DNA of 64,000 nt from Caldilineae bacterium (GTDB lineage: Bacteria > Chloroflexota > Anaerolineae > Epilineales > Epilineaceae), in assembly GCA_020634625.1 (NCBI GenBank), contig JACKBJ010000018.1, forward strand, positions 1 through 64,000, given 5' to 3'. This document shows, one piece after another, positions 29,401 to 37,076 of the stretch. A program made the position numbers and the translations under genes. The notes under the pieces were generated by a model that was not told the origin of the DNA, searched no databases, and saw nothing but the letters and a program-made list of their open reading frames with translations. Numbering within the stretch: position 1 is the stretch's first letter; each line of letters opens with the position of its first letter.

Positions 29401-30213
29401 GACCGCGTTGTGGCTCGGCCAAGGGAAGCCCTCGGCCGGAAGCGAACGCACCGTCGACGGCGCCCAGGTAAGGCCCTGGTCGGTCGAGAAGGTCGTCCGC
29501 AGCGAGGTGCCACCGGTGAAGTCGGTCCAGACCATGTACATTCGATTGGCAAAGGTGCTGCCAGGATCCTGGTCGATGGCGATCCACTGCTTATCGTGCG
29601 AGTTGCCGGCCGAGCCGGGCAGGTTGACGCCGGCCGAGGCGGTGACGTTGATCGGATAGCCGGCCAGGATCGCCCCCGAGCTCGGATTGACCCCGGCGAT
29701 GAAGATGTCGATTCCATTCCCGATGCAGCCAAGGTAGGACCAGAAGAGTCGGCCCTGGCTGTCGAATCCGAGCGACGGATCGCCGCAAGGCACATGCGTT
29801 GCCGGCACCGACAGGGGGGTCGGCACGGTCCAGCTGGCACCACCATCGGTGGAGACACTGAGTTGGAAGAGGCTGGCATGCGCAATGTTGCTGGAATCGA
29901 GCGGGTTGACCTCGATGTCCGGCTCGCGTGTCCCACCCAGGGCGACGTCGGCACCGTCGAACGCGTCGAGCGCCTGCGGAGCCAGGCCCGGATCTCCCGA
30001 GAGGCCCAGACCCGGATTCGACTCAGGCTCGGCGGAGACGCCGACGATTCCGGGCGCGGTATCCGCGCTGAGCGACGCGTCGCCCTGGAGCATGGGCTCG
30101 GCCGGTGCCGCACCGACGCTGGTGCCTCGCGCTGGAATCCCGAGCGAGAGCACGGACACGGCCAACCCGGAGACGATCCATCGGGCGAGCCTGGGGACGG
30201 TTGGACCTGGCAT
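23440..30213 (-). CDS. Giant secreted protein B: sialidase/BNR-like head plus DUF11 repeats
   Basis: 2257 aa from the ATG at 30213, with AGGAGT 8 bases upstream and a signal peptide (RLARWIVSGLAVSVLSLG). Residues about 90-520 form a BNR/sialidase-type beta-propeller head: repeated Asp-box-like segments such as SVSTDGGASW, STDQGLTW, STDGGVSYP and SSNGGLSF, with WTDF and WWDTR strands. Residues about 538-1650 hold DUF11-type domains closely matching those of giant protein A, and the last 607 residues are nearly identical to it, ending PGQPGFGP instead of PGQPGWNP. The head therefore differs completely while the stalk and tail are shared, as expected for modular surface proteins with exchangeable tips. 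The catalytic Arg triad of true sialidases was not identified, so binding rather than hydrolysis is possible. Confidence 0.85.
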   Translation of the reverse strand: MPGPTVPRLARWIVSGLAVSVLSLGIPARGTSVGAAPAEPMLQGDASLSADTAPGIVGVSAEPESNPGLGLSGDPGLAPQALDAFDGADVALGGTREPDIEVNPLDSSNIAHASLFQLSVSTDGGASWTVPTPLSVPATHVPCGDPSLGFDSQGRLFWSYLGCIGNGIDIFIAGVNPSSGAILAGYPINVTASAGVNLPGSAGNSHDKQWIAIDQDPGSTFANRMYMVWTDFTGGTSLRTTFSTDQGLTWAPSTVRSLPAEGFPWPSHNAVASNGDVYVAYHAQPGFAGGAPDGGSGMIVVLRSTDGGVSYPQRSLAFGAGNADITFNVQTASRKLGGSVSWTQGSGQPWILPDPSNPSRVYVVANDDPTNGAQGGGGDDMDVFIARSTNFGVSWGAPTRVNSDGGSAIQFFPTAAIDAGSGCVAVQWWDTRAGATNGNGNFLLDTYVAVSSNGGLSFRPEFKINDAPFDPDLGSSARFSGPPPTLRIGEYNGVSFANNQVFSVFTGNNGGSHQVYFDANPGCDADLSVDVRALKGGAGTQSDPPPNTVWAGNEIIYEVSVYNGGPAVAVDVTVAVTLPLEVQYLADTDNCMVTGLSPSGGQVLTCSLGDMAAFDTQEFLIKTRTRPDAVVNTTTGTIVATVEVEVRSDTPDPNLVNNFDEVSCFVQESADLKITKIVEPHTGVQAGEQFTYTILVDNLGPSSSRNIVVTDTLVTSGFVRANGCSLSIRTAGGAIDEFDCNFALSTGVFDLATMGANWLNPRSPSDMGRMIITINLTALEGIDLTNTVTVTADTPDPDLSNNMAMVPLSVFDTVDLAVTKTAQGEVQVAGQAGRIFDIGNPGAFPAAANYATSATRATAGRRIRYTVNVTNDGPSTAENVVLTDRLPAGVTIVPGSLSIGQGSCETGTPGDPSDRLTCGLGTIASGALPVVLTFDVLVDPSLDPGTVLENDVNVYSEQFDPSNANNHAFVQTIVDTWADMSITKLSVGQVKTGWDATLRREILQDLPGQVTAGHPLRYEITVQNNGASDARNVQVLDLLPGQTDTGLTHDPLTYLGAVGAVCRADQQLQELGIFGPAGGKFGQLLWCDLGDIPAGARVTFDIYVTVDPAVPNATTLTNGAFVWWGPSSPPAQPGAFLPFPFPQIPPLLPTTDDPFVTNNFASTTTNVTAVADVFIQKTDVPASPALDRPQEPDLAMAGEEHRYRIDFGNLGWSVARGIMIQDFLDFKQPGLLGERFLRCEPIDPDDTVSCSVAGGTVTVNSMFVQNDPIIPGNLNPGDTFGFYLITEVDAGYVLDGTDLVATNRAQITTTTTDFHPQNNSDSHDTEIIAAADLSIEKTDVFGDPLTDPDNYFLMCDPVQPGGMINYTLTVTNDGPSDAADVYVVDQLPADYVVVDPAQVVVTVDDGEVTNGEVVEVRDDGRITVRVGFDRNNAGTPQLGRLNAGSSVQIQIAVMVRRDARCGGSAVNHAYVETRRNDAVWPVAPDYRPGLAGGPRTPTFDPDETNNRALETTKIECPKIAVNKTVSFNGQCPGSNVTRINEPGQPVTFCYEITNTGTTYLDTIVVTDTLTTKTQMMTVVFTDTITSGADPKVPVAPGETVLRQVTVPHFTKECGIATDTVQVTAVPVNSGRTIYPCLAPVAAQDTAVVEVPCAGLDWRVALPYLGGEDCEAWLQVQNVGDYDTKALLVVWGDPGFCPPQAAGPLKVECTGLLRPGSAWSFAMGQLPTGARSAIAYSMNASDLIKSPRGNDRPFADVACDALFQEIVGSHTLWAEFDLAYRLQQTYYGDWDQSGLHQTVLDFGAHQGEPLVVSVNRSCPDAGDPNAKSNAAYSGLSRDMLGVRDPATGAYMSYAPLIFASNAGLNTTLWLQNAGDECTSLEIWLKGQDNCLRPIIGDILTLSPGESYGFDPNTVVGPDWLGSAWIRATQPMALVVDTVGTNHFTSYVGVAADNDPLGYSYGNQVSFAPLIYSEYQGWDTAIQVQNLSPVTNAKVKVYFLDRSGDVITTLVDWICPRGSQTFFLPTIAALGGNWVGSARVESQSWWAPGTNPVDYPKISSVVLLEKWSDPARTTRREAVAYNGQTECLLYDWQVGSGKGGTQSGSAVFAVPMLSKGNRGVNSELAITNLVAKPGFTDFAIFIYDQNGLLDFVCQKLHDRQVEYIDLATWGYVPPNFLGSAVVSATFWEHDVFDPSGNFARNLVGLGGVVVERIGARQGEPDIPGDESKAFEAVPVFDHFGPEGWLGEAPRCPGQPGFGP
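23451..25693. repeat. Long direct repeat, copy 2 (3' end of giant gene B)
   Basis: Counterpart of 16913-19155 at an offset of exactly 6538 bases throughout, with no indels. Such a pair is a substrate for recombination that would delete or fuse the two genes. Confidence 0.9.
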
Positions 30214-30388
30214 GGGTGCTGACTCCTGACCATGAACATGACGAACAGCCAACTGGGAGCATCGCCCGTTGGCTCCGCTCCACCCCTGATGGCCACCCGT
30301 CACTCGATTACACCCTCTCCCAACGCCACTCGGGACCGAAAAGATACGGGAGCGACGGGAAGTGCCCTCGGCCATCCGCTCCGCGGCG

Positions 30389-31327
30389 TCAGCCCCCGCG
30401 CAGCTCGCGCAGCCGCTCGAAGAGCGTCCGTTCCTCATCGCTCAGCGCTTCGGGCAGCCGCACGTCGACCGTCACCAGCAGGTCGCCGCGCTGCTTGGGG
30501 TCCTTCAGCTTGGGCATGCCCTTGCCGCTGAGCCGGAAGCGCCGGCCGTTCTGGGTGCCGGCGGGAATGGTCATCGTCACCGGCCCGTCCAGGGTCTCGA
30601 CCTGCGCCTCGCCGCCCAGGACCGCCGTGGTCAGGGTCAGCGGCAGCCGGGCGTGCAGATCGTCGCCCCGGCGCTCGAAGCGCGGGTCCTCGGCCACCTC
30701 GACCACCAGGAAGAGGTCGCCCGGCGCGCCGCCGCCCGGTCCGGGCATGCCCTCGCCGCGCATGCGCACCCGCGAGCCGGAGCGCACCCCGGCCGGGATC
30801 CGCAGCTCGAGCCGTCGACCGTCCTTGCTCACCAGCCGGGTCGCGCCGCGATAGGCCTCGTCGAGCGAGACCGTCACCGCCTGCTCGAGATCGCGGCCGC
30901 GCGCGGCGGCGCCGGCAACCCGCCGCCCGGCGCCGGGCGCGGCGCCGGCTCCGCCGCCGAAGAGGGTCTCGAAGAAGTCCGAGAAGCCGCCCGAGCCGAA
31001 GATGTCCGAGACGTCGCGCACGGTGCGGGTCTGCCCCGCGCCGCCTTGCTGCGCCGCCCAGCGATCCCAGTCGAAGCCACCGGTCTGGCCGGCCCGCTCG
31101 TACTGCTGCCAGGCCGCGCCGAAGCGGTCGTACTTGGCCCGCTTGTCCGGATCGCCGAGCACCTCGTAGGCCTCGCTGATGTCCTTGAACCGATCCTCGG
31201 AAGCGCTGTTCCCCTGGTTGACGTCGGGGTGGTGCTCGCGCGCCAGCTTGCGGTAGGCGCGCTTGATGGCCTTCTCGTCCGCGTCGCGCGGAACGCCGAG
31301 GATCTTGTAGTAGTCCTTGGTCTGCAT
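30389..31327 (-). CDS. DnaJ-like co-chaperone of the CbpA type
   Basis: 312 aa from the ATG at 31327, with GGAG 7 bases upstream. The J domain (1-70) carries the HPD motif in REHHPDVNQG. It is followed by a Gly/Phe region (SGGFSDFFETLFGGG) and two substrate-binding C-terminal domains. The four CxxCxGxG repeats of classic DnaJ are absent, so it is type II, like CbpA. It stimulates DnaK ATPase and delivers unfolded clients. No dnaK or grpE is adjacent. The shared heat-shock element seen at clpB and hsp20 is not found in its leader. Confidence 0.92.
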   Translation of the reverse strand: MQTKDYYKILGVPRDADEKAIKRAYRKLAREHHPDVNQGNSASEDRFKDISEAYEVLGDPDKRAKYDRFGAAWQQYERAGQTGGFDWDRWAAQQGGAGQTRTVRDVSDIFGSGGFSDFFETLFGGGAGAAPGAGRRVAGAAARGRDLEQAVTVSLDEAYRGATRLVSKDGRRLELRIPAGVRSGSRVRMRGEGMPGPGGGAPGDLFLVVEVAEDPRFERRGDDLHARLPLTLTTAVLGGEAQVETLDGPVTMTIPAGTQNGRRFRLSGKGMPKLKDPKQRGDLLVTVDVRLPEALSDEERTLFERLRELRGG

Positions 31328-31503
31328 GATCGGGCTCCGATCTCCCGGCGGGCGGCCGGGTCCGCTGGTCCTTCGACCGGGCGCTGGCCTGGGCCGCGCC
31401 CATCAATTGTACCGGCCCGGGGCTCGCCGCATGCTGGCGCCCCGATAGACGGCCATTAGAGCCGCGTACACGCACCTTCGCGCCGTGCCCGCGTGACGCC
31501 GGC

Positions 31504-31509
31504 TATAAT
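31504..31509 (+). promoter_or_regulatory. -10 box (TATAAT) of the two-component operon
   Basis: Perfect TATAAT, 24 bases before the kinase ATG at 31534. The -35 region is GC-rich without a clear match. It starts an operon of up to five overlapping or closely spaced genes. Confidence 0.5.
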
Positions 31510-31533
31510 CAAGGCCGGAGGCAGTCAAGCACC

Positions 31534-33381
31534 ATGAGCCAGCCGAAGCCGCTCGGCATCGCGGCGAGCGAACGTGATCTGCTGCAGCGGGACTACCTGT
31601 TGCGCGCCGCCCAGGCGATCTCGGAGCCCCTCGACCTGAGCGAGGTGCTGTCGCGCGTGATCCGGACCGCCGTCGCCATGACCGGTGGCCAGGCCGGCGC
31701 CATCGCCCTGGTCCAGGCCGGCGGCGAGAGCCAGATCGTCGCCAGCTACCGCCTGGATCCCAGCTTCGAGATGCACCTCGAGCCGATGCTGGACCACCTC
31801 GACCCGGCGGCGACGCCGCCGCGGGGCACGGCCGGCGCGCGGGCTGGCGAGGCATCCACCCGGGACGCCAAGCTGACGCGGCACCGCGGGGATGCCGCGA
31901 ACGAGGCCGACGACGGCAAGGCCGAGCGCCAACGCGCCGCCGATCGCCGCGCCCGGATCGAGCTGGCGGCCGAGGCAGCGCTCGAGCCGCTCCGACCGGC
32001 CGAGTCGCCCGCCCCGCTGGCCCGCTACGACCGTCGCTTCGCCGAAGGCATCAGCCTGCACACCCTCGCGGACGCGCCGCGCACGCCCGAGGATCCGATG
32101 CAGGTGCTGAACCTGCCGCTGGAGCTGGCCGACCGGACCATCGGCCGGATCTTCGTGTTCCGCGGCGAGGGCGCGGCCGCCTTCACGCCGCTCGACTCGG
32201 AGCTGCTGGAGACCTTCGCCGACCAGGCCGCGGTGGCCATCCACAACGCCGACACGCACATGCGCCTGGCCGCACGCGAGCGACGGCTCTCGGCCATCGT
32301 CGAGCACAGCCCGGCGGGCGTCCTGCTGCTCGGGCCCGATGGCCGCGTGCGCTCGCACAACCCGGCCGCCGCGCGCCTGCTGGGCCGCGATGGCGCCAGC
32401 CTGGTCGGCGCCGATGCCGGCGACCTGATCGCGATGCAGGACGTGCAGGACCGCGCCCTGCCCTTCACGCTGCCCAGGGACGAGGCCTCCGCCAGCCTGC
32501 AGGGCCACCTGCGCCTGCCGGACGGACACCGCGGCGCCTGGGTCCAGCTGACCGCGACGCCCCTGCCCGACCCGCGACAGGCGCGCGCCGGCTGGGTGAT
32601 CGACCTGGTCGACCTCTCGGGCTACCGCGAAGCCGAGGATGCGCGCCGGGCCTTCCTGGCCGGCCTCTCGCACGAGCTCAAGACCCCCCTGTCGCTGATC
32701 CGCGGCTACGCCGAGACGATGCGCTACCCCCAGGTGCGCGCGGACGACGCGCTGCACGCCGAAGCCATCGAGGTCATCCTCGACGAGACCGAGCACCTGA
32801 CCCGGCTGGTCGACCAGCTCCTGACGGCCGCCCGCCTGGAAGCCGAAGCCCTGCAGCTCGACCTGCACACCGTCGACCTCGGCGGCGAGCTCGAGCGCCT
32901 GGTCCAAGGCTTCCGGCACGCCCACCCGGACCACGTCTGGCAGCTCGAGCTGCCCGAGGCGCTGCAGCCGCTCCAGGCCGACCCGGCGCGGCTGCGCGAG
33001 ATCTTCGGCAACCTGCTCGGCAACGCCGCCAAGTACGCGCCGGCCGGCAGCACGGTCAGCCTGCGCGCCAGCGCCGAGGCCGGCGGCCTGCGGGTCGACG
33101 TCAGCGACGCGGGCATCGGCATTGGCGAGGCCGACCAGGAGCGCGTCTTCGAGCGCTTCTTCCGCGCGGCCGAGCAGGGCCAGGGCGCCGGCCTGGGGCT
33201 GTACATGGCCCGCGCCATCGCCGAGGCCCACGGCGGCCGGATCGACCTGGCCAGTCAGCCGGGCAAGGGCAGCACCTTCAGCGTCTGGTTGCCAGCCGAT
33301 TCCGGCGCGGCGGACGCCGAGCCGCCGGGCCCCGCCGGCACCGCTTCGCCGCATTCGAGCCAGGAGCCGACCGCGCCATGA
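31534..33381 (+). CDS. Sensor histidine kinase (GAF-PAS-HisKA-HATPase)
   Basis: 615 aa, cytoplasmic, with no membrane helix. A GAF-like domain spans about 20-245, interrupted near residues 95-150 by a charged, low-complexity insert. A PAS domain follows (about 250-370, EHSPAGVLLLGPDGRVRSHN). The HisKA dimerisation domain has the H box SHELKTPL with His380 as phosphoacceptor. The HATPase domain shows the N box (NLLGNAAKYAP), G1 (DAGIGIG), F box (VFERFF) and G2 (GAGLGLYMA). It phosphorylates the regulator encoded next: the stop and the regulator's ATG overlap as ATGA, which implies translational coupling. The signal is unknown; a soluble GAF/PAS kinase suggests an internal cue. Confidence 0.92.
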   Translation: MSQPKPLGIAASERDLLQRDYLLRAAQAISEPLDLSEVLSRVIRTAVAMTGGQAGAIALVQAGGESQIVASYRLDPSFEMHLEPMLDHLDPAATPPRGTAGARAGEASTRDAKLTRHRGDAANEADDGKAERQRAADRRARIELAAEAALEPLRPAESPAPLARYDRRFAEGISLHTLADAPRTPEDPMQVLNLPLELADRTIGRIFVFRGEGAAAFTPLDSELLETFADQAAVAIHNADTHMRLAARERRLSAIVEHSPAGVLLLGPDGRVRSHNPAAARLLGRDGASLVGADAGDLIAMQDVQDRALPFTLPRDEASASLQGHLRLPDGHRGAWVQLTATPLPDPRQARAGWVIDLVDLSGYREAEDARRAFLAGLSHELKTPLSLIRGYAETMRYPQVRADDALHAEAIEVILDETEHLTRLVDQLLTAARLEAEALQLDLHTVDLGGELERLVQGFRHAHPDHVWQLELPEALQPLQADPARLREIFGNLLGNAAKYAPAGSTVSLRASAEAGGLRVDVSDAGIGIGEADQERVFERFFRAAEQGQGAGLGLYMARAIAEAHGGRIDLASQPGKGSTFSVWLPADSGAADAEPPGPAGTASPHSSQEPTAP

Positions 33382-34130
33382 GCGAGCGACGATCGACCCC
33401 CGCCGTTTCGCCGCTGGCCGGACGCACCATCCTGGTCATCGACGACGAGCCGCGCATCGTGCGCTTCGTGCAGCTGCACTTCGAGATGAAGGGCGCGCGG
33501 GTCATCGGTGCCGGAACCGGCCGCGAGGGCCTCGAGATCCTGCGCGAGCAGCTGCCCGACCTGGTCGTGCTGGACGTGAACATGCCTGGCCTGGACGGCT
33601 TCGAGACCCTGGCCGAGCTGCGCCGCTTCAGCGAGGTGCCGGTGATCATGCTCACGGTGCAGGCCGGCGAGCAGGACCGCATCCGCGGCCTGGACCTGGG
33701 CGCGGACGACTACGTGGCCAAGCCCTTCAGCCCGGCCGAGCTGGTCAGCCGGGCCCAGGCCGTCCTGCGCCGCTTCCGCGCGCCGGCCTCGGGCGCCCTG
33801 GTCCGGGTCGACGACGCGCTCCAGATCGACTTCGCCGCGCGCGAGGTCATCGTCCAGGGCGAACGGGTCAAGCTGCGGCCGACCGAGTGGCGCCTGCTCT
33901 ACCACCTGGTCAAGAACGCCGGCTGGCTGATGACCCACGAGCTGATCCTGACCAAGGTCTGGGGCCCGGAATACGTGGGCCAGGACAACTACGTGCGCCT
34001 CTACGTCACCTACCTGCGCAAGAAGATCGAGCCCGACCCCGCGCATCCGCGCTACATCCTGACCGAGCGCGGGGTCGGCTACCGCTTCGTCGACTTCGAA
34101 GGCAAGAGCCAGCTGCCCGATGAAGGCTGA
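33378..34130 (+). CDS. OmpR/KdpE-type response regulator
   Basis: 250 aa. The receiver domain has the acid pair Asp22-Asp23 (VIDDEP), the phosphoacceptor Asp66 (VVLDVNMPG) and the conserved Lys in DYVAKPFSP. The C-terminal winged helix contains ILTKVWGPEYVGQDNYVRLY and ends ILTERGVGYRF, as in KdpE/PhoB-like regulators. It overlaps the kinase gene by 4 bases and the next membrane-protein gene by 11 bases, so all three are likely translated from one mRNA. The overlap suggests that the downstream membrane genes belong to the regulated unit or to the sensing process. Confidence 0.93.
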   Translation: MSERRSTPAVSPLAGRTILVIDDEPRIVRFVQLHFEMKGARVIGAGTGREGLEILREQLPDLVVLDVNMPGLDGFETLAELRRFSEVPVIMLTVQAGEQDRIRGLDLGADDYVAKPFSPAELVSRAQAVLRRFRAPASGALVRVDDALQIDFAAREVIVQGERVKLRPTEWRLLYHLVKNAGWLMTHELILTKVWGPEYVGQDNYVRLYVTYLRKKIEPDPAHPRYILTERGVGYRFVDFEGKSQLPDEG

Positions 34131-35403
34131 GCCGGCGTCCGCGCCCGAGCCCGAGTCTGAGCCGGCAGCCGCAAGGTCCCCGCTGGCCCGGCTGCGTCGC
34201 TGGCTGCCCCTGCTGGCCGGGCTGGCGCTGCTCTGGCTGCTCCTAGGCCGATTGGGGGAGCTGAGGGACCTGGCCGCGACGCTGACCGGCGCCCGCCCGG
34301 CCTGGCTCTTGCTGGCCATCGGCCTGCAGCTGGCCTTCCAGCTGAGCCTGGCCGGCGCCTACCAGGCGGCGCTCCAGGCGGCCGGTGCCCGGGGCTCGCT
34401 CCGGGCGGTCCTGGAGGGCCTGCTCGCCGGCATCTTCGCCGGCATCGTCGCCCCCTCGGGCGGCGCCTCGGGCAGCGCCGTGCTGGCCGACCGCCTGCGG
34501 CGCGAGGGTCAGCCGCCCGGCCGCACCCTGCCCGGGATCCTGCTCGGGCGCACCCTCTACTTCGGCAGCTTCTGGCTGATCCTGGCCGTCGGCCTGGCCT
34601 TCCTCTTCGCGCGGCACGACCTGCAGCCCTACGAGGCCCTGGGCGCCCTGGCGCTGAGCGCGGTGGTCTTCGCGCATGCCGGCCTGCTGGCGCTCGGGCT
34701 GCGCTCACCCGAGGCCTTGCGCCGAGGCCTGGCCGGCCTGGAGCGCGGCCTGGCCGGTCTGGCGGCGCGCCTGCCCTGGCTGGGCACGGCGCCGGCCGGC
34801 TGGTCGGAGCGCACGGCCGAGGACCTGGCCGGCGCCGCCGAGGCCCTGCGGGGCGACCGGCGCGGCCTTGCCGGCGCCGGCCTGGTCGCGCTCGTGGCGC
34901 ACGGCTTCGACCTGGCCAGCCTCTGGGCGGTCTTCCAGGCCTTCGGGCAACCCGTCTCGCTGGGCGTGCTGACGGCCGGCTTCGCCATGGGGGTCCTGTT
35001 CTGGATCGTGACCATCACGCCGCAGGGCGTCGGCGTGGTCGAGGGCACGATGTTGCTGGTCTTCAGCAGCCTGGGCGTCCCGACCGCCTCCGCCGCGGCG
35101 GTGGCGCTGACCTACCGCGGGCTGAGCTTCTGGCTCCCGCTGCTGGCCGGCTACCTGGCGCTGCATCGCGGATTCCGTTCGCCCCGCGCGCCGGCGGCCC
35201 CGCCCCGGTCGGGGCCGCGGGCCGCGGCCTCGACCGCCCTGGCGACCGCCGGCGACGGCGCCGGAGCTCGGCCGGGGCCTGGGCGGGCCTGGCGCAGCAG
35301 GCCCCGGCCTTCAGCGCCGGGCGGGTCGGCGCGCCGCTCAGCGTGCGCACCGTGGCGGGCGTGGTCGGCGCGGTCGGCGCGATCGACCTGCTCTCGGCCA
35401 TGA
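34120..35403 (+). CDS. MprF-like flippase domain protein (LPG synthase TM family)
   Basis: 427 aa with about eight hydrophobic helices. The segments FAGIVAPSGGASGSA and TITPQGVGVVEGTML are hallmarks of the lysylphosphatidylglycerol synthase transmembrane family (AglD/MprF N-terminal half), which flips aminoacylated lipids or acts on lipid-linked substrates. Membrane-like sequence stops near residue 350 (LALHRGFRSPR); the last 75 residues are Ala/Arg/Pro-rich low complexity and overlap the next gene in another frame, so the true end may be different. In many bacteria this domain is fused to the DUF2156 synthase encoded just downstream. Here the two are separate frames, so either a natural split or a frameshift in the assembly is possible. 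Confidence 0.75.
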   Translation: MKAEPASAPEPESEPAAARSPLARLRRWLPLLAGLALLWLLLGRLGELRDLAATLTGARPAWLLLAIGLQLAFQLSLAGAYQAALQAAGARGSLRAVLEGLLAGIFAGIVAPSGGASGSAVLADRLRREGQPPGRTLPGILLGRTLYFGSFWLILAVGLAFLFARHDLQPYEALGALALSAVVFAHAGLLALGLRSPEALRRGLAGLERGLAGLAARLPWLGTAPAGWSERTAEDLAGAAEALRGDRRGLAGAGLVALVAHGFDLASLWAVFQAFGQPVSLGVLTAGFAMGVLFWIVTITPQGVGVVEGTMLLVFSSLGVPTASAAAVALTYRGLSFWLPLLAGYLALHRGFRSPRAPAAPPRSGPRAAASTALATAGDGAGARPGPGRAWRSRPRPSAPGGSARRSACAPWRAWSARSARSTCSRP

Positions 35404-37076
35404 CCCCACCCCTGGCCGAACGCCTGGCGCGCCTGGAGCCCTTCCTGCCGCTGGCCCTCCAGCAGGGCGCCCGGCTGACCTCGGCCGTCAGCGGCTTCGC
35501 GCTGATGGTCCTGGCCGCCAGCCTCTGGCGCCGCAAGCGGGTCGCCCGCTGGATCACGCTGGCGGTCCTGCTGGCCTCGAGCGCGGCGCACCTGGTCAAG
35601 GGCCTCGACTACGAGGAAGCCGCCCTGGGCCTGATCGTGGCGCTCTGGCTCTGGTCCTTGCGCGACGATTTCGTGGCCCGCTCGGACGGCGCCTCGGTGC
35701 AGCGCGCGCTGCGGCTGACGGCGGCGGCGGCCGGCTTCACCCTGGTCTACGGCAGCCTGGGCTTCTACCTGCTGGACCGGCACTACCAGGTGCGCTTCGA
35801 CCTGCGGGCGGCCGTCGTCCAGACCCTGAACATGTTCGCCCGCTACCAGAACCCCGGCCTGGTCCCGCTGACCGGCTTCGGCCGCTACTTCGCCGGCTCG
35901 ATCTACCTCGTCGGCGCGGCAACGCTCCTCTTCGGGCTGCTGCTGGTGCTCCGCCCGGTCATCGCCCGCGAGCCCTCGAGCCGGCCCGACCGGCAGCGCG
36001 CCCGGGCCATCGTCGAGGCCTACGGGCGCGGCCCGCAGGCGGCGCTGGCGCTCCTGCCGGACAAGCGCTACCACTTCAGCGAGGGCGGCTCGGTGGTGGC
36101 CTACGTCGTGCGCGGCCCGGTGGCCCTGGCCCTGGGCGACCCGATCGGTCCCGGCTGGGACGCCGAAGAGGCCATCGAGGCCTTCGGCCGGCATGCCGCG
36201 GCGCACGGCTGGATGCCGGCCTGGTACGAGACCGGGCCGGAGCAGCTCGAGCGCTACCGCGCCCTGGGCTACCAGCTGGTCTGCCTGGGCCACGAAGCCA
36301 TCGTCGACCTGCGCGACTTCTCGCTGGAGGGCGGCGATCGCAAGGACCTGCGGACCAAGGTGCGGCGCGTGGCCCGCGACGGCTACCAGGCGCAGATCGT
36401 CGAGGCGCCCCACTCGGAGGCCCTGCTGGCCGAGCTGCGCGAGGTCAGCCAGGCCTGGCTGGACCGGGCGACGGGCCGCGAGAAGGCGTTCAGCCTCGGC
36501 TGGTTCGACGAAGACTACCTGAACCAGGGCGCGCTGATGTTGGTCCACGACGCCGACGGTCGGGTCATGGCCTTCGCCAACCTGGTGCCGGAGTTCCAGC
36601 TCAACGAGCTGACGATCGACCTGATGCGGCACCGCGATGACATCGTCCCGAACACGATGCTCTTCCTCTTCACCGAGCTCATGCTCTGGGCGGCCCAGCA
36701 AGGCTACGACAGCTTCAACCTCGGCATGGCGCCGCTCTACGGCGTCGGCGACGCGGCCTGGGACCCCGCTCTGGATCGGGCCCTGAAGCTGGTCTTCGAG
36801 CGAGGCGGCGCGCTGTACAGCTTCAAGGGCCTGGCCAGCTTCAAGTCGCGCTTCCATCCGGGCTGGACGCCGCGCTACCTGGCCTATCCCGGCCCGGCCA
36901 GCCTGCCGGCCGTCGCGGTGGCCCTGGTCCGCGCCATCTCGGGCGACGACTTCGCGCGCGAGATGATGCGGGAGGCCATCCCGCTGGACCGCCTGTCACG
37001 GCTCTTCGGCGACCGGGCGCCGAGCGGCGACGGCGTCTCGAGCACCGGACCCGGCTCAGGAGAATCCGCAGCATGA
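35343..37076 (+). CDS. MprF-like DUF2156 lipid aminoacyltransferase-type protein
   Basis: 577 aa with a GTG start at 35343, though the frame stays open further upstream (AWAGLAQQAPAFSAGRVG) and the real start could be earlier or the frame could join the previous gene. Several membrane helices (about 1-210) precede a soluble GNAT-like DUF2156 domain (about 220-540) with YHFSEGGSVVAYVVRGPVAL, KDLRTKVRRVARDGY and FNLGMAPLYGVG, all typical of the phosphatidylglycerol lysyltransferase family. Such enzymes transfer an amino acid from tRNA to phosphatidylglycerol to alter surface charge. Amino-acid specificity cannot be read from the sequence. The stop overlaps the next start (ATGA). Confidence 0.8.
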   Translation: MRTVAGVVGAVGAIDLLSAMTPPLAERLARLEPFLPLALQQGARLTSAVSGFALMVLAASLWRRKRVARWITLAVLLASSAAHLVKGLDYEEAALGLIVALWLWSLRDDFVARSDGASVQRALRLTAAAAGFTLVYGSLGFYLLDRHYQVRFDLRAAVVQTLNMFARYQNPGLVPLTGFGRYFAGSIYLVGAATLLFGLLLVLRPVIAREPSSRPDRQRARAIVEAYGRGPQAALALLPDKRYHFSEGGSVVAYVVRGPVALALGDPIGPGWDAEEAIEAFGRHAAAHGWMPAWYETGPEQLERYRALGYQLVCLGHEAIVDLRDFSLEGGDRKDLRTKVRRVARDGYQAQIVEAPHSEALLAELREVSQAWLDRATGREKAFSLGWFDEDYLNQGALMLVHDADGRVMAFANLVPEFQLNELTIDLMRHRDDIVPNTMLFLFTELMLWAAQQGYDSFNLGMAPLYGVGDAAWDPALDRALKLVFERGGALYSFKGLASFKSRFHPGWTPRYLAYPGPASLPAVAVALVRAISGDDFAREMMREAIPLDRLSRLFGDRAPSGDGVSSTGPGSGESAA

